Source of the DNA: Thermodesulfitimonas autotrophica | Lineage (GTDB): Bacteria; Bacillota; Desulfotomaculia; Desulfotomaculales; Ammonificaceae | DNA: 64,000 bases | NCBI RefSeq assembly: GCF_003815015.1 | Contig: NZ_RKRE01000003.1 | Location: 496,001-560,000, forward strand | Reading direction: 5' to 3' | Shown here: positions 8,771-16,782 of the stretch, in pieces | Numbering within the stretch: position 1 is the first letter of the stretch | How the letters are laid out: every line of letters starts with the position of its first letter | Program-made: the position numbers and the translations under genes | Notes under the pieces: model-generated | Told to the model about the DNA's origin: nothing | Seen by the model: the letters and a program-made list of their open reading frames with translations, nothing else | The model's database searches: none

Positions 8771-9169
8771 GTGCCGGTAGGGCTTGAGGCAATTAACGGT
8801 TCTTTACAGAAGGAAGCGGGGAGAGCGGCTCCTGGGGGACTGAGCAAAGATACCTTTTTAAAGATTCTCGTCGCCCAGCTGAGCCACCCCGATCCTTTTG
8901 CCCCGCAGGATCCGGGAGCCTTCGTCACAGAAATGTCGCAGATAGCCCTTCTGGAGCAGTTGCTGAATCTGAGCACGCGGATGGAGTCCCTCTACCGGTT
9001 GGAGGCGCTTACGCAAGCGGCGGCAGTAATCGGTCGCGAAGTGGTTGTGGAAAGCAGCGGTGAGAGGGTGAGTGGTACTGTGGAAAAGGTTGTGGTCAAC
9101 GGAGACAAGGTGTTGTTGGTGGTCGGTGGCAACCAGTACGACGTGGCTAACCTGGTGGAGGTTAGGTGA
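8771..9169 (+). CDS. flgD: Hook cap protein FlgD, short form
   Basis: Scaffold that caps the growing hook. It is about 132 aa. The conserved N-terminal part is present (LSKDTFLKILVAQLSHPDP, then EMSQIALLEQLLNL), followed by a short beta domain (VIGREVVVE...GTVEKVVVNGDKVLLVVGG). The larger C-terminal Ig-like domains of enteric FlgD are absent, as is common in Firmicutes. GTG 8771 is chosen because AAGGAGGTGA ends 5 nt upstream. The GTG at 8762 lies inside that ribosome site. Confidence 0.9.
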   Translation: MPVGLEAINGSLQKEAGRAAPGGLSKDTFLKILVAQLSHPDPFAPQDPGAFVTEMSQIALLEQLLNLSTRMESLYRLEALTQAAAVIGREVVVESSGERVSGTVEKVVVNGDKVLLVVGGNQYDVANLVEVR

Positions 9170-9531
9170 TGGTCAGCAGGATCGAGAATCAATCTGCGGT
9201 GACCTCCGGGCAGGTAGCAGGCGCCCGGGGCCCGGCAGGAAAATTTCAGGCGGTCCTCGCGGAGAAGCTCGCGCAACCGGCCGGCTTACGACTCTCCGCG
9301 CATGCCGAGCGGCGCCTGCGGGAAAGAAACATTAACCTCACCACCGATGACCTGGTGCGTCTCGGGCGTGCGATGGAGGCTGCGGCGGCCAAGGGGACGC
9401 GGGATGTGCTGCTCCTCTACGGTGACCTTTCGTTGATCGCGAGCACGACAAACCGGACCGTGGTTACGGCAGTCACGCGGGAAGAGGGGCAGGTCTTCAC
9501 CAATATCGACGGCGCGGTGATCGTTAAGTAA
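9169..9531 (+). CDS. Small flagellar-operon protein (TIGR02530 family)
   Basis: About 120 aa. It starts in a TGATG overlap with the flgD stop, so it is probably translationally coupled. Features: LRLSAHAERRLRERNINLT followed by DDLVRLGRAMEAAAAKGTRDVLLLYGDLSLIASTTNRTVVTAV, matching the conserved 'flagellar operon protein' always found between flgD and flgE in Firmicutes. The biochemical role is not established. A hook-assembly role is inferred only from position. Confidence 0.85.
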   Translation: MVSRIENQSAVTSGQVAGARGPAGKFQAVLAEKLAQPAGLRLSAHAERRLRERNINLTTDDLVRLGRAMEAAAAKGTRDVLLLYGDLSLIASTTNRTVVTAVTREEGQVFTNIDGAVIVK

Positions 9532-9586
9532 TATCAGGCCGGTCCGTAAAGGGGGCCTGCGGGTTGCGGACTGACGGAAGCAACCC

Positions 9587-9619
9587 AAAGTCAGCAGTCA
9601 GTATTCAGGAGTCGGGACT
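9587..9619. repeat. GTCAGxAGTCAG-type intergenic repeat
   Basis: Imperfect GTCAGCAGTCAGTATTCAGGAGTC units in the gap before flgE. They resemble the GTCAGAAG / GGTCAGAGGTC run at 28803-28862. Confidence 0.45.
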
Positions 9620-9637
9620 AAGAAAACGTATCTCCAG

Positions 9638-9696
9638 CGTTGAACCTTGAACCTAAACGTTGAACATCGAACGTAGAACGTAGAACGTAGAACGTA
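9638..9696. repeat. GAACGTA / TTGAACCT tandem repeat array
   Basis: About eight imperfect 7-11 bp units (GTTGAAC, CTTGAAC, ATCGAAC, then three exact GTAGAAC copies) just upstream of the flgE ribosome site. The motif is shared with 1561-1580. No hairpin or coding potential was seen. Confidence 0.6.
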
Positions 9697-9715
9697 ATTC
9701 TAAGGAGGGAGAAAA

Positions 9716-10513
9716 ATGCTCCGTTCTTTATACGCAGGCGTAACGGGAATGCGGAACCACCAGCTCCGGATGGATGTGGTGGCGAATAACATTGCGAACG
9801 TCAATACTACCGCTTTTAAGGCGATGCGGGCCAGCTTTCAGGATAACCTCTACCAGACGCTGAAGTCTACTTCGGCGACCGGGGTGAGCAATGTGGCCCC
9901 GCTGCAGGTAGGAAGCGGGATTAATATCGCCAGCATCGACACGGTCTTCATCCAGGGGGCGCTTCAGGTTACCGGCCGCGCACTCGACTTGGCCATCCAG
10001 GGTAACGGCTTCTTCGCCGTAAAAAAGAGCCTTGACAGCGATGCGGTTTACTACACCCGGGAAGGCTCTTTCTTCCTAAATACCGAGGGCTACCTGGTTA
10101 ATTCCCAGGGGTATTACGTTCTGGATACTTCAGGTGCCCCCATCCAGATTACCGACCAGGTGGCCTCTATTCAAGTGGCGCGGGACGGGACGATCAGCTA
10201 CATCATGCTTGACGGCACGGTGAATACGTTACCGAACAAAATCGGCATCACGTACGTTCAGAACCCGGAGAGCCTGTTGCGGGAAGGGCAAAACCTTTAC
10301 ACCGTCTCGCCGAACACGGCAACGCCGAGCCTTGGCGAGGCCGGAACCGAGGGACGCGGCACCATCGAGGCCGGCTTCCTCGAAATGTCAAACGTCGATC
10401 TGTCGCTCGAGTTTACCAACATGATCATTACCGAGCGCGGTTACCAGGCAAACGCCCGGGTTATCACGACTTCGGACGAGATGTTGCGCGAACTGATTGA
10501 CCTCAAGCGCTAA
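9716..10513 (+). CDS. flgE: Flagellar hook protein FlgE (Bacillus-type, short)
   Basis: Hook subunit. It is 265 aa, the size of Bacillus subtilis FlgE and shorter than enteric FlgE. The N-terminus MLRSLYAGVTGMRNHQLRMD with NNIANVNTTAFK is the rod/hook export motif. The centre has IDTVFIQGALQVTGRALDLAI and GNGFF. The C-terminus is SNVDLSLEFTNMIITERGYQAN. Position after flgD and the small flagellar-operon gene supports FlgE rather than FlgG. Many databases would call it FlgG or simply hook-basal body protein. It starts after TAAGGAGGGAG. Confidence 0.88.
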   Translation: MLRSLYAGVTGMRNHQLRMDVVANNIANVNTTAFKAMRASFQDNLYQTLKSTSATGVSNVAPLQVGSGINIASIDTVFIQGALQVTGRALDLAIQGNGFFAVKKSLDSDAVYYTREGSFFLNTEGYLVNSQGYYVLDTSGAPIQITDQVASIQVARDGTISYIMLDGTVNTLPNKIGITYVQNPESLLREGQNLYTVSPNTATPSLGEAGTEGRGTIEAGFLEMSNVDLSLEFTNMIITERGYQANARVITTSDEMLRELIDLKR

Positions 10514-10528
10514 TCCTTAACGGTTAGG

Positions 10529-11038
10529 GTGATCGGCTTGGCCAAAAAGAAGGCCGCTCCGGAAGGCGAAGGGACGCATAGGAAGGGCGGCAAAAAGAAG
10601 CTTATCATTATCATCGTGGTAGCGGTGCTTATCTTGGCCGCGGGTGCGGCCGCGGCCAAGATGTTTCTCTTTAAAAAAATACCGGCATCTCCGGAACAGG
10701 CTCGCGCGGCAAAGGAGACCAAAGAAACAAAGTTAGAAACGCTGCAACTCGATAGCATCGTGGTCAATCTGGCCGACCAGGACGCAAGCCATTACCTCCG
10801 GATCACGCTGGTCCTGGCCTTCCCCGGTGGTGAAGAGGTGAAAAAGAAGCTGGAAGAAAAGAAGTTTGCGTTCCGCGACCGTATCATTCAGTTGCTCCGC
10901 AAAAAGCACTATGCCGAAGTGATCGCCCCGGACTATACCGAAAAACTCAAAAAGGAAATTTTGAACGCCCTCGAGCAGAGCGAGGGGGGGCAGTTAGAGA
11001 TCAGCGACCTCTACATCACCGAGTATTTAGTGCAGTAG
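10529..11038 (+). CDS. fliL: Flagellar basal body-associated protein FliL
   Basis: Single-pass membrane protein next to the stator. It is 169 aa. The basic N-terminus (GKKKK-like) is followed by one hydrophobic helix (LIIIIVVAVLILAAGAAAA) and an extracytoplasmic domain with LDSIVVNLAD and YLRITLVLAF, typical of FliL. The GTG start at 10529 is probable; a TTG at 10538 is possible. The small flbD gene often seen between flgE and fliL is absent (the gap is 15 bp). Confidence 0.9.
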   Translation: MIGLAKKKAAPEGEGTHRKGGKKKLIIIIVVAVLILAAGAAAAKMFLFKKIPASPEQARAAKETKETKLETLQLDSIVVNLADQDASHYLRITLVLAFPGGEEVKKKLEEKKFAFRDRIIQLLRKKHYAEVIAPDYTEKLKKEILNALEQSEGGQLEISDLYITEYLVQ

Positions 11039-11049
11039 GTGAAGAAGTG

Positions 11050-11457
11050 ATGATGACGGAAGAAGAAATCCGGCGGTTTCTCGCGAATCTGGACCGCGAG
11101 GCAACCGCGCCGGTAACGAAGGTCCAGTTCCCGCCTCTTGAGGGTGGGCCCGCGCGCGGGTTGACGGTAAAAACGGGCATCCGCTTCTTAGAAGAGGTGA
11201 AAGTGGATCTGGTCGTCCAACTCGGCGAGGCTACGATGAAGGTCCGGGAGCTGCTGGATCTAAAAGAAGGCTCGGTGATCGAGCTAGACCGGGCGGCGGG
11301 GGATGCTGCTGACCTGGTGGTAAATAACCAGAAATTTGGGCTAGGCGAGGTTATTGTGCTTAACGATATGTTTGCCGTTCGGGTGAGTGCTATCCATTCA
11401 CCGCGCGGGGGACAGGCCGACGCTATGGCCGGCGAGGGTGGAGCCAATGAGCAGTGA
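11050..11457 (+). CDS. fliN: Flagellar motor switch protein FliN
   Basis: C-ring component. It is about 135 aa. The C-terminal SpoA (surface presentation of antigens) domain is clear: VKVDLVVQLGEATMKVRELLDLKEGSVIELDR, then GEVIVLNDMFAVRVSAI. It occupies the place where fliM lies in Bacillus; fliM is at 23939 here, and a second SpoA protein, FliY, is at 24924. The N-terminus (TEEEIRRFLANLDRE) faintly resembles the CheY-binding peptide of FliM. ATG 11050 is preferred to GTG 11047. It overlaps fliO. Confidence 0.88.
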   Translation: MMTEEEIRRFLANLDREATAPVTKVQFPPLEGGPARGLTVKTGIRFLEEVKVDLVVQLGEATMKVRELLDLKEGSVIELDRAAGDAADLVVNNQKFGLGEVIVLNDMFAVRVSAIHSPRGGQADAMAGEGGANEQ

Positions 11458-11788
11458 CCTTTTCTGGGCGGTGGTGCGGCTTTTAATTTGTCTGCCCATA
11501 ATCCTGGCGCTGATGTATATTGTGCTGCGTTACGGGCTTTCCCACCGTCTTTTACCGGTGAGATCAGGCCGGCACATCAGGGTTATCGAACAGGTTCCCC
11601 TGGGGCCAAAGACGATCATCAGCCTGGTGAAAGTGGGCGAGAGGTGTTACCTCTTGGGACACGGGGAGGGAACCGTGGCCGTTCTGCGGGAGGTTGAGGG
11701 AACCTTTCCGGAGGAGCCGGAGCCGGGAAGCCCGGGATTCGACCAGGTTATCGCCATGAAAATTCGCCAGGCAATGCGGCGCCGTTAA
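11447..11788 (+). CDS. fliO: Flagellar biosynthesis protein FliO
   Basis: Small membrane protein that helps assemble the FliP-FliR export pore. It is about 113 aa. One N-terminal membrane helix (LICLPIILALMYIVLRYGL) is followed by a cytoplasmic FliO/FliZ domain (IRVIEQVPLGPKTIISLVKVG...YLLGHGEGTVAVLREV). The ATG at 11447 overlaps fliN by 11 bp. The longer reading from 11387 would add an unrelated N-terminus inside fliN. Confidence 0.88.
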   Translation: MSSDLFWAVVRLLICLPIILALMYIVLRYGLSHRLLPVRSGRHIRVIEQVPLGPKTIISLVKVGERCYLLGHGEGTVAVLREVEGTFPEEPEPGSPGFDQVIAMKIRQAMRRR

Positions 11789-11811
11789 GACTGGGGGAGG
11801 AGCCTTCCAAA

Positions 11812-12564
11812 ATGCGGGGTAGGTGGTGCACAGCGCTTCTCGTTCTGGGCCTGGTAGCCTTTGGTTCTCCCGCCATGGCTCAGCCGGTGGGAGTGCCGGC
11901 GGTGAATCTTTCCGTGGGCCAGGCTACCACGCCACAGCAGGTTGTGGATAGCGTCAAGCTCCTCCTCCTTTTGACGGTTCTGGCTCTGGTGCCGGCTTTT
12001 TTGGTCATGATGACCTCCTTCACCCGGATCGTCATCGTGCTTTCTTTCCTGCGCAACGCGCTCGGGACGCACCAGACGCCGCCAAACCAGGTACTGATCG
12101 GGCTGGCGCTTTTTCTCACGGCGTTTATCATGGCGCCTGTTTACAACCAGATAAACCGGGAAGCGATTCAGCCCTTTCTGAACAACCAGATCAACCAGGA
12201 GGAGGCGCAGAAGCGGGGGGCCGGGCCGCTGCGGGAATTTATGCTCAAGCAGACCCGGGAGAAAGACCTGGCTCTTTTCATCAGGCTTTCGGGGACGCCA
12301 CAACCGCGCAACCGTAAGGAATTGCCCCTGACGGTGGTGGTTCCGGCCTTCATCACCAGCGAATTGAAAACGGCCTTTACGATGGGCTTCTTGCTATACC
12401 TGCCCTTTTTAGTGATCGATATGGCGGTGGCCAGTATCCTGATGTCGATGGGCATGTTTATGCTGCCGCCGGTAATGATTTCGCTGCCCTTTAAGCTCCT
12501 GCTTTTTGTGCTGGTGGACGGCTGGTACCTGGTGGTCAAATCGCTGGTGGAGAGTTTCCGTTAA
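11812..12564 (+). CDS. fliP: Flagellar export gate protein FliP
   Basis: Core pore subunit of the type III export gate. It is 250 aa, normal. A cleavable-looking signal peptide (ALLVLGLVAFGSPAMAQ) is followed by hydrophobic helices with the family segments MTSFTRIVIVLSFLRNALG and PPNQVLIGLALFLT, and a C-terminal pair of helices (DMAVASILMSMGMFMLPP). The start follows GGGGGAGGAGCC. Confidence 0.97.
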   Translation: MRGRWCTALLVLGLVAFGSPAMAQPVGVPAVNLSVGQATTPQQVVDSVKLLLLLTVLALVPAFLVMMTSFTRIVIVLSFLRNALGTHQTPPNQVLIGLALFLTAFIMAPVYNQINREAIQPFLNNQINQEEAQKRGAGPLREFMLKQTREKDLALFIRLSGTPQPRNRKELPLTVVVPAFITSELKTAFTMGFLLYLPFLVIDMAVASILMSMGMFMLPPVMISLPFKLLLFVLVDGWYLVVKSLVESFR

Positions 12565-12577
12565 AGGGGCGTGAGCA

Positions 12578-12847
12578 ATGTCGCAGACTCTTGCCGTCAA
12601 TATGGTTAACCAGGCGCTCTTGCTGGTCCTCGTGATCGCGGGGCCTGTTCTCCTGGTAAGCATGCTGGTTGGCTTTGTGATCAGTATTTTGCAGGCCACC
12701 ACGCAGATCCAGGACCAGATGATCTCCTTTGTGCCGAAGATTTTAGCCGTTTTCCTGACTTTAATTGTCTTTTTCCCTTTGTTTATCCGGCTGATGATCG
12801 ATTTTACCAACAGGGTTTTCGGCCAGTTTCCGGCCATAATGCAGTGA
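12578..12847 (+). CDS. fliQ: Flagellar export gate protein FliQ
   Basis: Two-helix export gate subunit. It is 89 aa, exactly family size. The first helix is ALLLVLVIAGPVLLVSMLVG and the linker has ISILQATTQIQDQMISFVPK, the FliQ hallmark. It lies 13 bp after fliP and 20 bp before fliR. Confidence 0.97.
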   Translation: MSQTLAVNMVNQALLLVLVIAGPVLLVSMLVGFVISILQATTQIQDQMISFVPKILAVFLTLIVFFPLFIRLMIDFTNRVFGQFPAIMQ

Positions 12848-12867
12848 AAAAAGAGGGGTAGGGGTTC

Positions 12868-13626
12868 TTGCTGGATTTTACTTTCCTGGCGGCGTTTCTG
12901 CTGGTATTCGCCCGCATTAGCGGCTTTATAGCTGTCTTCCCCCTCTTTGCCCTGACGGGGGTGCCAGCACTGCTCCGGCTTGGCCTGGCTTTAATCCTGG
13001 CGCTGATTGTAACCCCGGTGGCGGGGAAGGGTTTTGCCGCGCCGGCGGCAGCGGGCTACGTTTTCGCCCTGGCCAACGAGGTCCTTTTCGGTCTGGCCAC
13101 CGGCCTTACCGCGGCGCTGGTCTTTTACGCGCTGCGGATGGCCGGACAGCTGATGGGCATCCAGATCGGTTTTGCCGTGGCGGAGCTCCTGGATCCGGCG
13201 GGGATTCAAAATAACGTAGTGGCGGAGTTTGTTTTTCTCCTGGGGGTAATCTTCTTTTTTAGCGTTGACGGCCATCACGCGGTTATCGCTGCTCTGGTGC
13301 GGAGTTTTGAAATGGTTCCGTTAACCACCGGGGCCGTTAAAAGCAGCGTGGTTCCTTATGTTGCGCGCTTGATTGGCGGGATGTTCAGCACGGCACTTCA
13401 GCTCGCGGCGCCGGTGCTGGCCGTCATGGTGGTTGTGGACCTCGCTTTAGGACTTATGGTCCGGATGGTGCCGCAGATCAACGTCTTCATGCTCGGTTTT
13501 CCGCTAAAAGTTGCCGCGGGCCTACTGATCCTGGCCGGACTTTTGCCGGTTTTGGGCGTGGTTTTACGGCAACTCTTTGACCGGATGGTGGCGGACATAC
13601 TGGTGTTGGTGCGGGGGCTTGCGTAA
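12868..13626 (+). CDS. fliR: Flagellar export gate protein FliR
   Basis: Pore subunit completing the FliPQR channel. It is 252 aa with a TTG start behind GAGGGGTAGGGG and multiple membrane helices. Family segments seen are FARISGFIAVFPLF, GQLMGIQIGFAVAELLDP and VDLALGLMVRMVPQINVFMLGFPLK. The last base of its stop is adjacent to the flhB start, so the genes are tightly coupled. Confidence 0.96.
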   Translation: MLDFTFLAAFLLVFARISGFIAVFPLFALTGVPALLRLGLALILALIVTPVAGKGFAAPAAAGYVFALANEVLFGLATGLTAALVFYALRMAGQLMGIQIGFAVAELLDPAGIQNNVVAEFVFLLGVIFFFSVDGHHAVIAALVRSFEMVPLTTGAVKSSVVPYVARLIGGMFSTALQLAAPVLAVMVVVDLALGLMVRMVPQINVFMLGFPLKVAAGLLILAGLLPVLGVVLRQLFDRMVADILVLVRGLA

Positions 13627-14697
13627 ATGGGATTTTTCGGCCACGGACAGGAAAAGACCGAACCCGCAACCCCAAAACGCTTGCAGGAAGCCCGGCGCAG
13701 GGGGCAGGTGGCGCGTTCCCCGGAGCTATCGGGGGCGGTGGTGGTCTTGGCACTGGTCTGCCTCTGCTACCTGATGCGGGACTGGTTTTTCTACACGGTG
13801 GCCCGTTTCTGGGTGGAGTACCTTGCAAACTTCGGCCGCTGGGAGGTCAGCCCGGCCAACGCAACGGCGCTTCTCTGGTCGGTCGGGGTTTTTTGCCTGC
13901 AGCTCCTGGCTCCGGTCTTCCTGGTCGCGCTGGTGCTGGCGGTGGCGGTCAACCTCGCGCAGGTAGGGTTCGTTTTCTCGCCGCAGGCACTTGTGCCGCG
14001 GTTTGAGCGGCTGAGCATTACGGCAGGCCTCGCGCGCCTCTTTTCCACGCGGGCGGCGTTCGAGTTCTTAAAGGCGCTGCTCAAGATCTGTGCGATCGGC
14101 GGGCTGGTGGCGTGGCTGGTCCGGCGGGATTTCGAGACGCTGCTCCTTCTGTTGTGTGCTTCACCTGCGAAAGGCTTCGGGGTCGTCGTCGACTTCACCT
14201 TCCGCTTGGCTCTGGTGGCTGGTGCGGCATACGTGGTGCTTGCGCTGCTTGATTACCTCTACCAGCGGCGGAGCTACCAGAAAGAAATGATGATGACCAA
14301 GGCGGAGGTCAAAGAGGAATACCGCCAGACGGAAGGTGATCCGTTGATTAAGGGCTGGGTGCGGCGCAAGCTCCGCCAGGTGCTCCTTAACCGGATCAGA
14401 CAGGAAGTTCCGAAAGCGACGGTGGTGGTGACCAACCCGACGCACATCGCGGTAGCCCTAAAATACGAAACCGGGATGAATGCGCCGCGGGTGGTGGCGA
14501 AAGGGGCCGGTTATCTCGCGGCGCGGATCAGGAAGTTTGCTGCAGAGAACGGCGTGCCGGTAGTGGAGAACCCGCCGGTGGCCCGCTTTCTTTACTATAA
14601 AGTTGAAGTAGGCGAAGAGATTCCGGCGGCCCTTTACCAGGCGGTTGCCGAGATTATCGCGCTTGTTTACCGGTTGAAGAAGCGGCGGGCGGTATAG
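13627..14697 (+). CDS. flhB: Flagellar export switch protein FlhB
   Basis: Membrane export-gate protein that changes substrate specificity after autocleavage. It is 356 aa. N-terminal TEPATPKRLQEARRRGQVARSPEL is followed by four membrane helices and a soluble C-terminal domain. The cleavage motif NPTH is intact at about residue 270 (TVVVTNPTHIAVALKY), so normal Asn-Pro cleavage is expected. Confidence 0.97.
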   Translation: MGFFGHGQEKTEPATPKRLQEARRRGQVARSPELSGAVVVLALVCLCYLMRDWFFYTVARFWVEYLANFGRWEVSPANATALLWSVGVFCLQLLAPVFLVALVLAVAVNLAQVGFVFSPQALVPRFERLSITAGLARLFSTRAAFEFLKALLKICAIGGLVAWLVRRDFETLLLLLCASPAKGFGVVVDFTFRLALVAGAAYVVLALLDYLYQRRSYQKEMMMTKAEVKEEYRQTEGDPLIKGWVRRKLRQVLLNRIRQEVPKATVVVTNPTHIAVALKYETGMNAPRVVAKGAGYLAARIRKFAAENGVPVVENPPVARFLYYKVEVGEEIPAALYQAVAEIIALVYRLKKRRAV

Positions 14698-14712
14698 CGG
14701 AGGTAAGGAGTT

Positions 14713-16782
14713 ATGCCGGGCGGTACAGCAGGAGCGGGAACCTTGAAGCGCTACGGTGACCTGATTATCGCCGGTCTGGTCATCGGGATTGTCCTGCTGA
14801 TTGTCATTCCGGTACCGCCAGCAATGCTTGATATTCTGCTGGTGGTGAGCCTTGGCGTGTCCCTGCTGGTGCTCCTCATCACCCTTTTTACCATGGATGT
14901 CCTGGAGTTTTCGTCTTTCCCGACGCTGCTGCTGATCCTCACGCTTTACCGCCTGGCACTTAATATCTCTTCCACCCGGCTCATTCTCGGGCAGGCGGCG
15001 GCCGGAAAGGTAATCGCTGCCTTCGGGAGCTTTGTAGTGGGTGGCAGTTACATTGTCGGTTTCATTGTCTTTCTCATCATCACGGTCATCCAGTTTGTGG
15101 TGATTACGAACGGCGCCAACCGCGTGGCCGAGGTGGCCGCCCGCTTCACGCTCGACGCCATGCCGGGCAAACAGATGGCCATTGACGGCGATTTCAACGC
15201 GGGTCTCATTACCGAGGCGGAGGCCAAAGAGCGGCGCCGGCGGCTCCAGCGGGAGGCGGATTTCTTCGGCGCCATGGACGGCGCTACCAAGTTCATCCGC
15301 GGCGACGCGATTGCCGGCTTGGTCATTACCGGAATCAACATCATCGGTGGTTTGGTTATCGGCCTGGTGATCATGCGGATGGGATTGCTCGACGCCCTGC
15401 GGACCTACACGATGCTGACGATCGGCGATGGTCTTGTCACCCAGATCCCAGCGCTCCTCGTTTCGACGGCGACCGGCGTGCTGGTGACGCGCTCGAGTGC
15501 CGCGGCGAGCTTCGGGCGGGAGATTTCGCGGCAAATGAGTTCCTACCCGCGGGTGCTTTTTGTGGCCGCGGCCATTTTTGGGGTGTTAGGCCTGGTGCCG
15601 GCGATGCCGAACCTTCTCTTTCTGAGTATGGCGGGGGCCACAGGGTTCTTGGGGTACAGTCTGGTGCAGGAAGAGAAGCGGCGCAAGTTGGAAGAGCAAG
15701 AAACGCAGACCCGCCGCGTGAAAGAGACCCGGCGCGAACCCGAGAATGTGCTTACCTATTTTCAGGTCGACCCGCTCGAGATCGAAATCGGCTACAGCCT
15801 GGTGCCCCTCACCCAGGAGGAACAGGGCGGCGATCTCCTGACGCGGGTCGCCGCTGTGCGCCGCCAGTGCGCGGCCGAACTCGGGATTTACGTGCGGCCG
15901 ATTCGGATTCGGGACAACCTGCAGCTCAAACCCAACGCCTACGTTTTCCGGTTGCGGGGAGTGGAAGCGGCGCGCGGGGAGCTAATGCCCGGCTACTACC
16001 TGGCGATGAATCCTGCCGGCGGCGAAGCGAAGATTAAGGGCATACCGACCCGTGAGCCGGCCTTCGGGCTCGAAGCTTGGTGGATAACGGCGGTCGAGAA
16101 AGAGGCTGCGGAGAAGGCCGGCTATACCGTGGTGGACGCTACGGCGGTGCTGGCTACCCATCTTTCGGAGTTTATCAAGCGCAATGCGGCAGAGCTGCTC
16201 GGCCGCCAGGAAACTAAGGAGCTGCTCGATACCGTAAAGGAGAAAAATGCCGCTCTGATCGACGAGCTGGTGCCCGGTCTGTTGAGCCTGGGCGAGGTCC
16301 AGAAGGTGCTGCAGAATCTCCTGCGGGAGCGGGTGCCCATCCGGGACCTCGTGGGCATTCTCGAGGCGGTAGCGGATGCCGCGGTTTTAAGCCGGGACCC
16401 GAGCTTCCTGACGGAACGGGCCCGCGCTGCGCTGGCGCGGACGATCACCCAGCAGTACGCGGTAGACGGACGCCTCTCGGTGCTTACGGTTCACCCGCGC
16501 CTGGAACAGCTCCTGGTGGAAGCCGCGGAGAAGGCAGAGGGCGGTTACCCGGTGCTCGAACCGCGTAAGGTCCAGCGGATCGTGGAAAGGGTGAAGGAAG
16601 CGGTGGAAAAGATCGCCCGTCAGGGGATGCTGCCCGTCATTCTCTGTTCGCCTGGAGCACGCCTCCCCTTGCGGCGGCTGACGGAGCGCCAGTTTCCGCA
16701 TTTAGCGGTCCTATCGCTTAACGAGATCTGGCCGGACGTGGAGGTTGAGGCCGTGGGGACGGTGATGTGGGATGAGGATTAA
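14713..16782 (+). CDS. flhA: Flagellar export gate protein FlhA
   Basis: Large export-gate ring protein that docks chaperone-substrate complexes. It is 689 aa, full length. About eight N-terminal membrane helices surround the conserved cytoplasmic loop (AARFTLDAMPGKQMAIDGD, then RRRLQREADFFGAMDGA), and the C-terminal cytoplasmic domain is complete. It ends 11 bp inside flhF, a typical coupled overlap. Confidence 0.97.
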   Translation: MPGGTAGAGTLKRYGDLIIAGLVIGIVLLIVIPVPPAMLDILLVVSLGVSLLVLLITLFTMDVLEFSSFPTLLLILTLYRLALNISSTRLILGQAAAGKVIAAFGSFVVGGSYIVGFIVFLIITVIQFVVITNGANRVAEVAARFTLDAMPGKQMAIDGDFNAGLITEAEAKERRRRLQREADFFGAMDGATKFIRGDAIAGLVITGINIIGGLVIGLVIMRMGLLDALRTYTMLTIGDGLVTQIPALLVSTATGVLVTRSSAAASFGREISRQMSSYPRVLFVAAAIFGVLGLVPAMPNLLFLSMAGATGFLGYSLVQEEKRRKLEEQETQTRRVKETRREPENVLTYFQVDPLEIEIGYSLVPLTQEEQGGDLLTRVAAVRRQCAAELGIYVRPIRIRDNLQLKPNAYVFRLRGVEAARGELMPGYYLAMNPAGGEAKIKGIPTREPAFGLEAWWITAVEKEAAEKAGYTVVDATAVLATHLSEFIKRNAAELLGRQETKELLDTVKEKNAALIDELVPGLLSLGEVQKVLQNLLRERVPIRDLVGILEAVADAAVLSRDPSFLTERARAALARTITQQYAVDGRLSVLTVHPRLEQLLVEAAEKAEGGYPVLEPRKVQRIVERVKEAVEKIARQGMLPVILCSPGARLPLRRLTERQFPHLAVLSLNEIWPDVEVEAVGTVMWDED

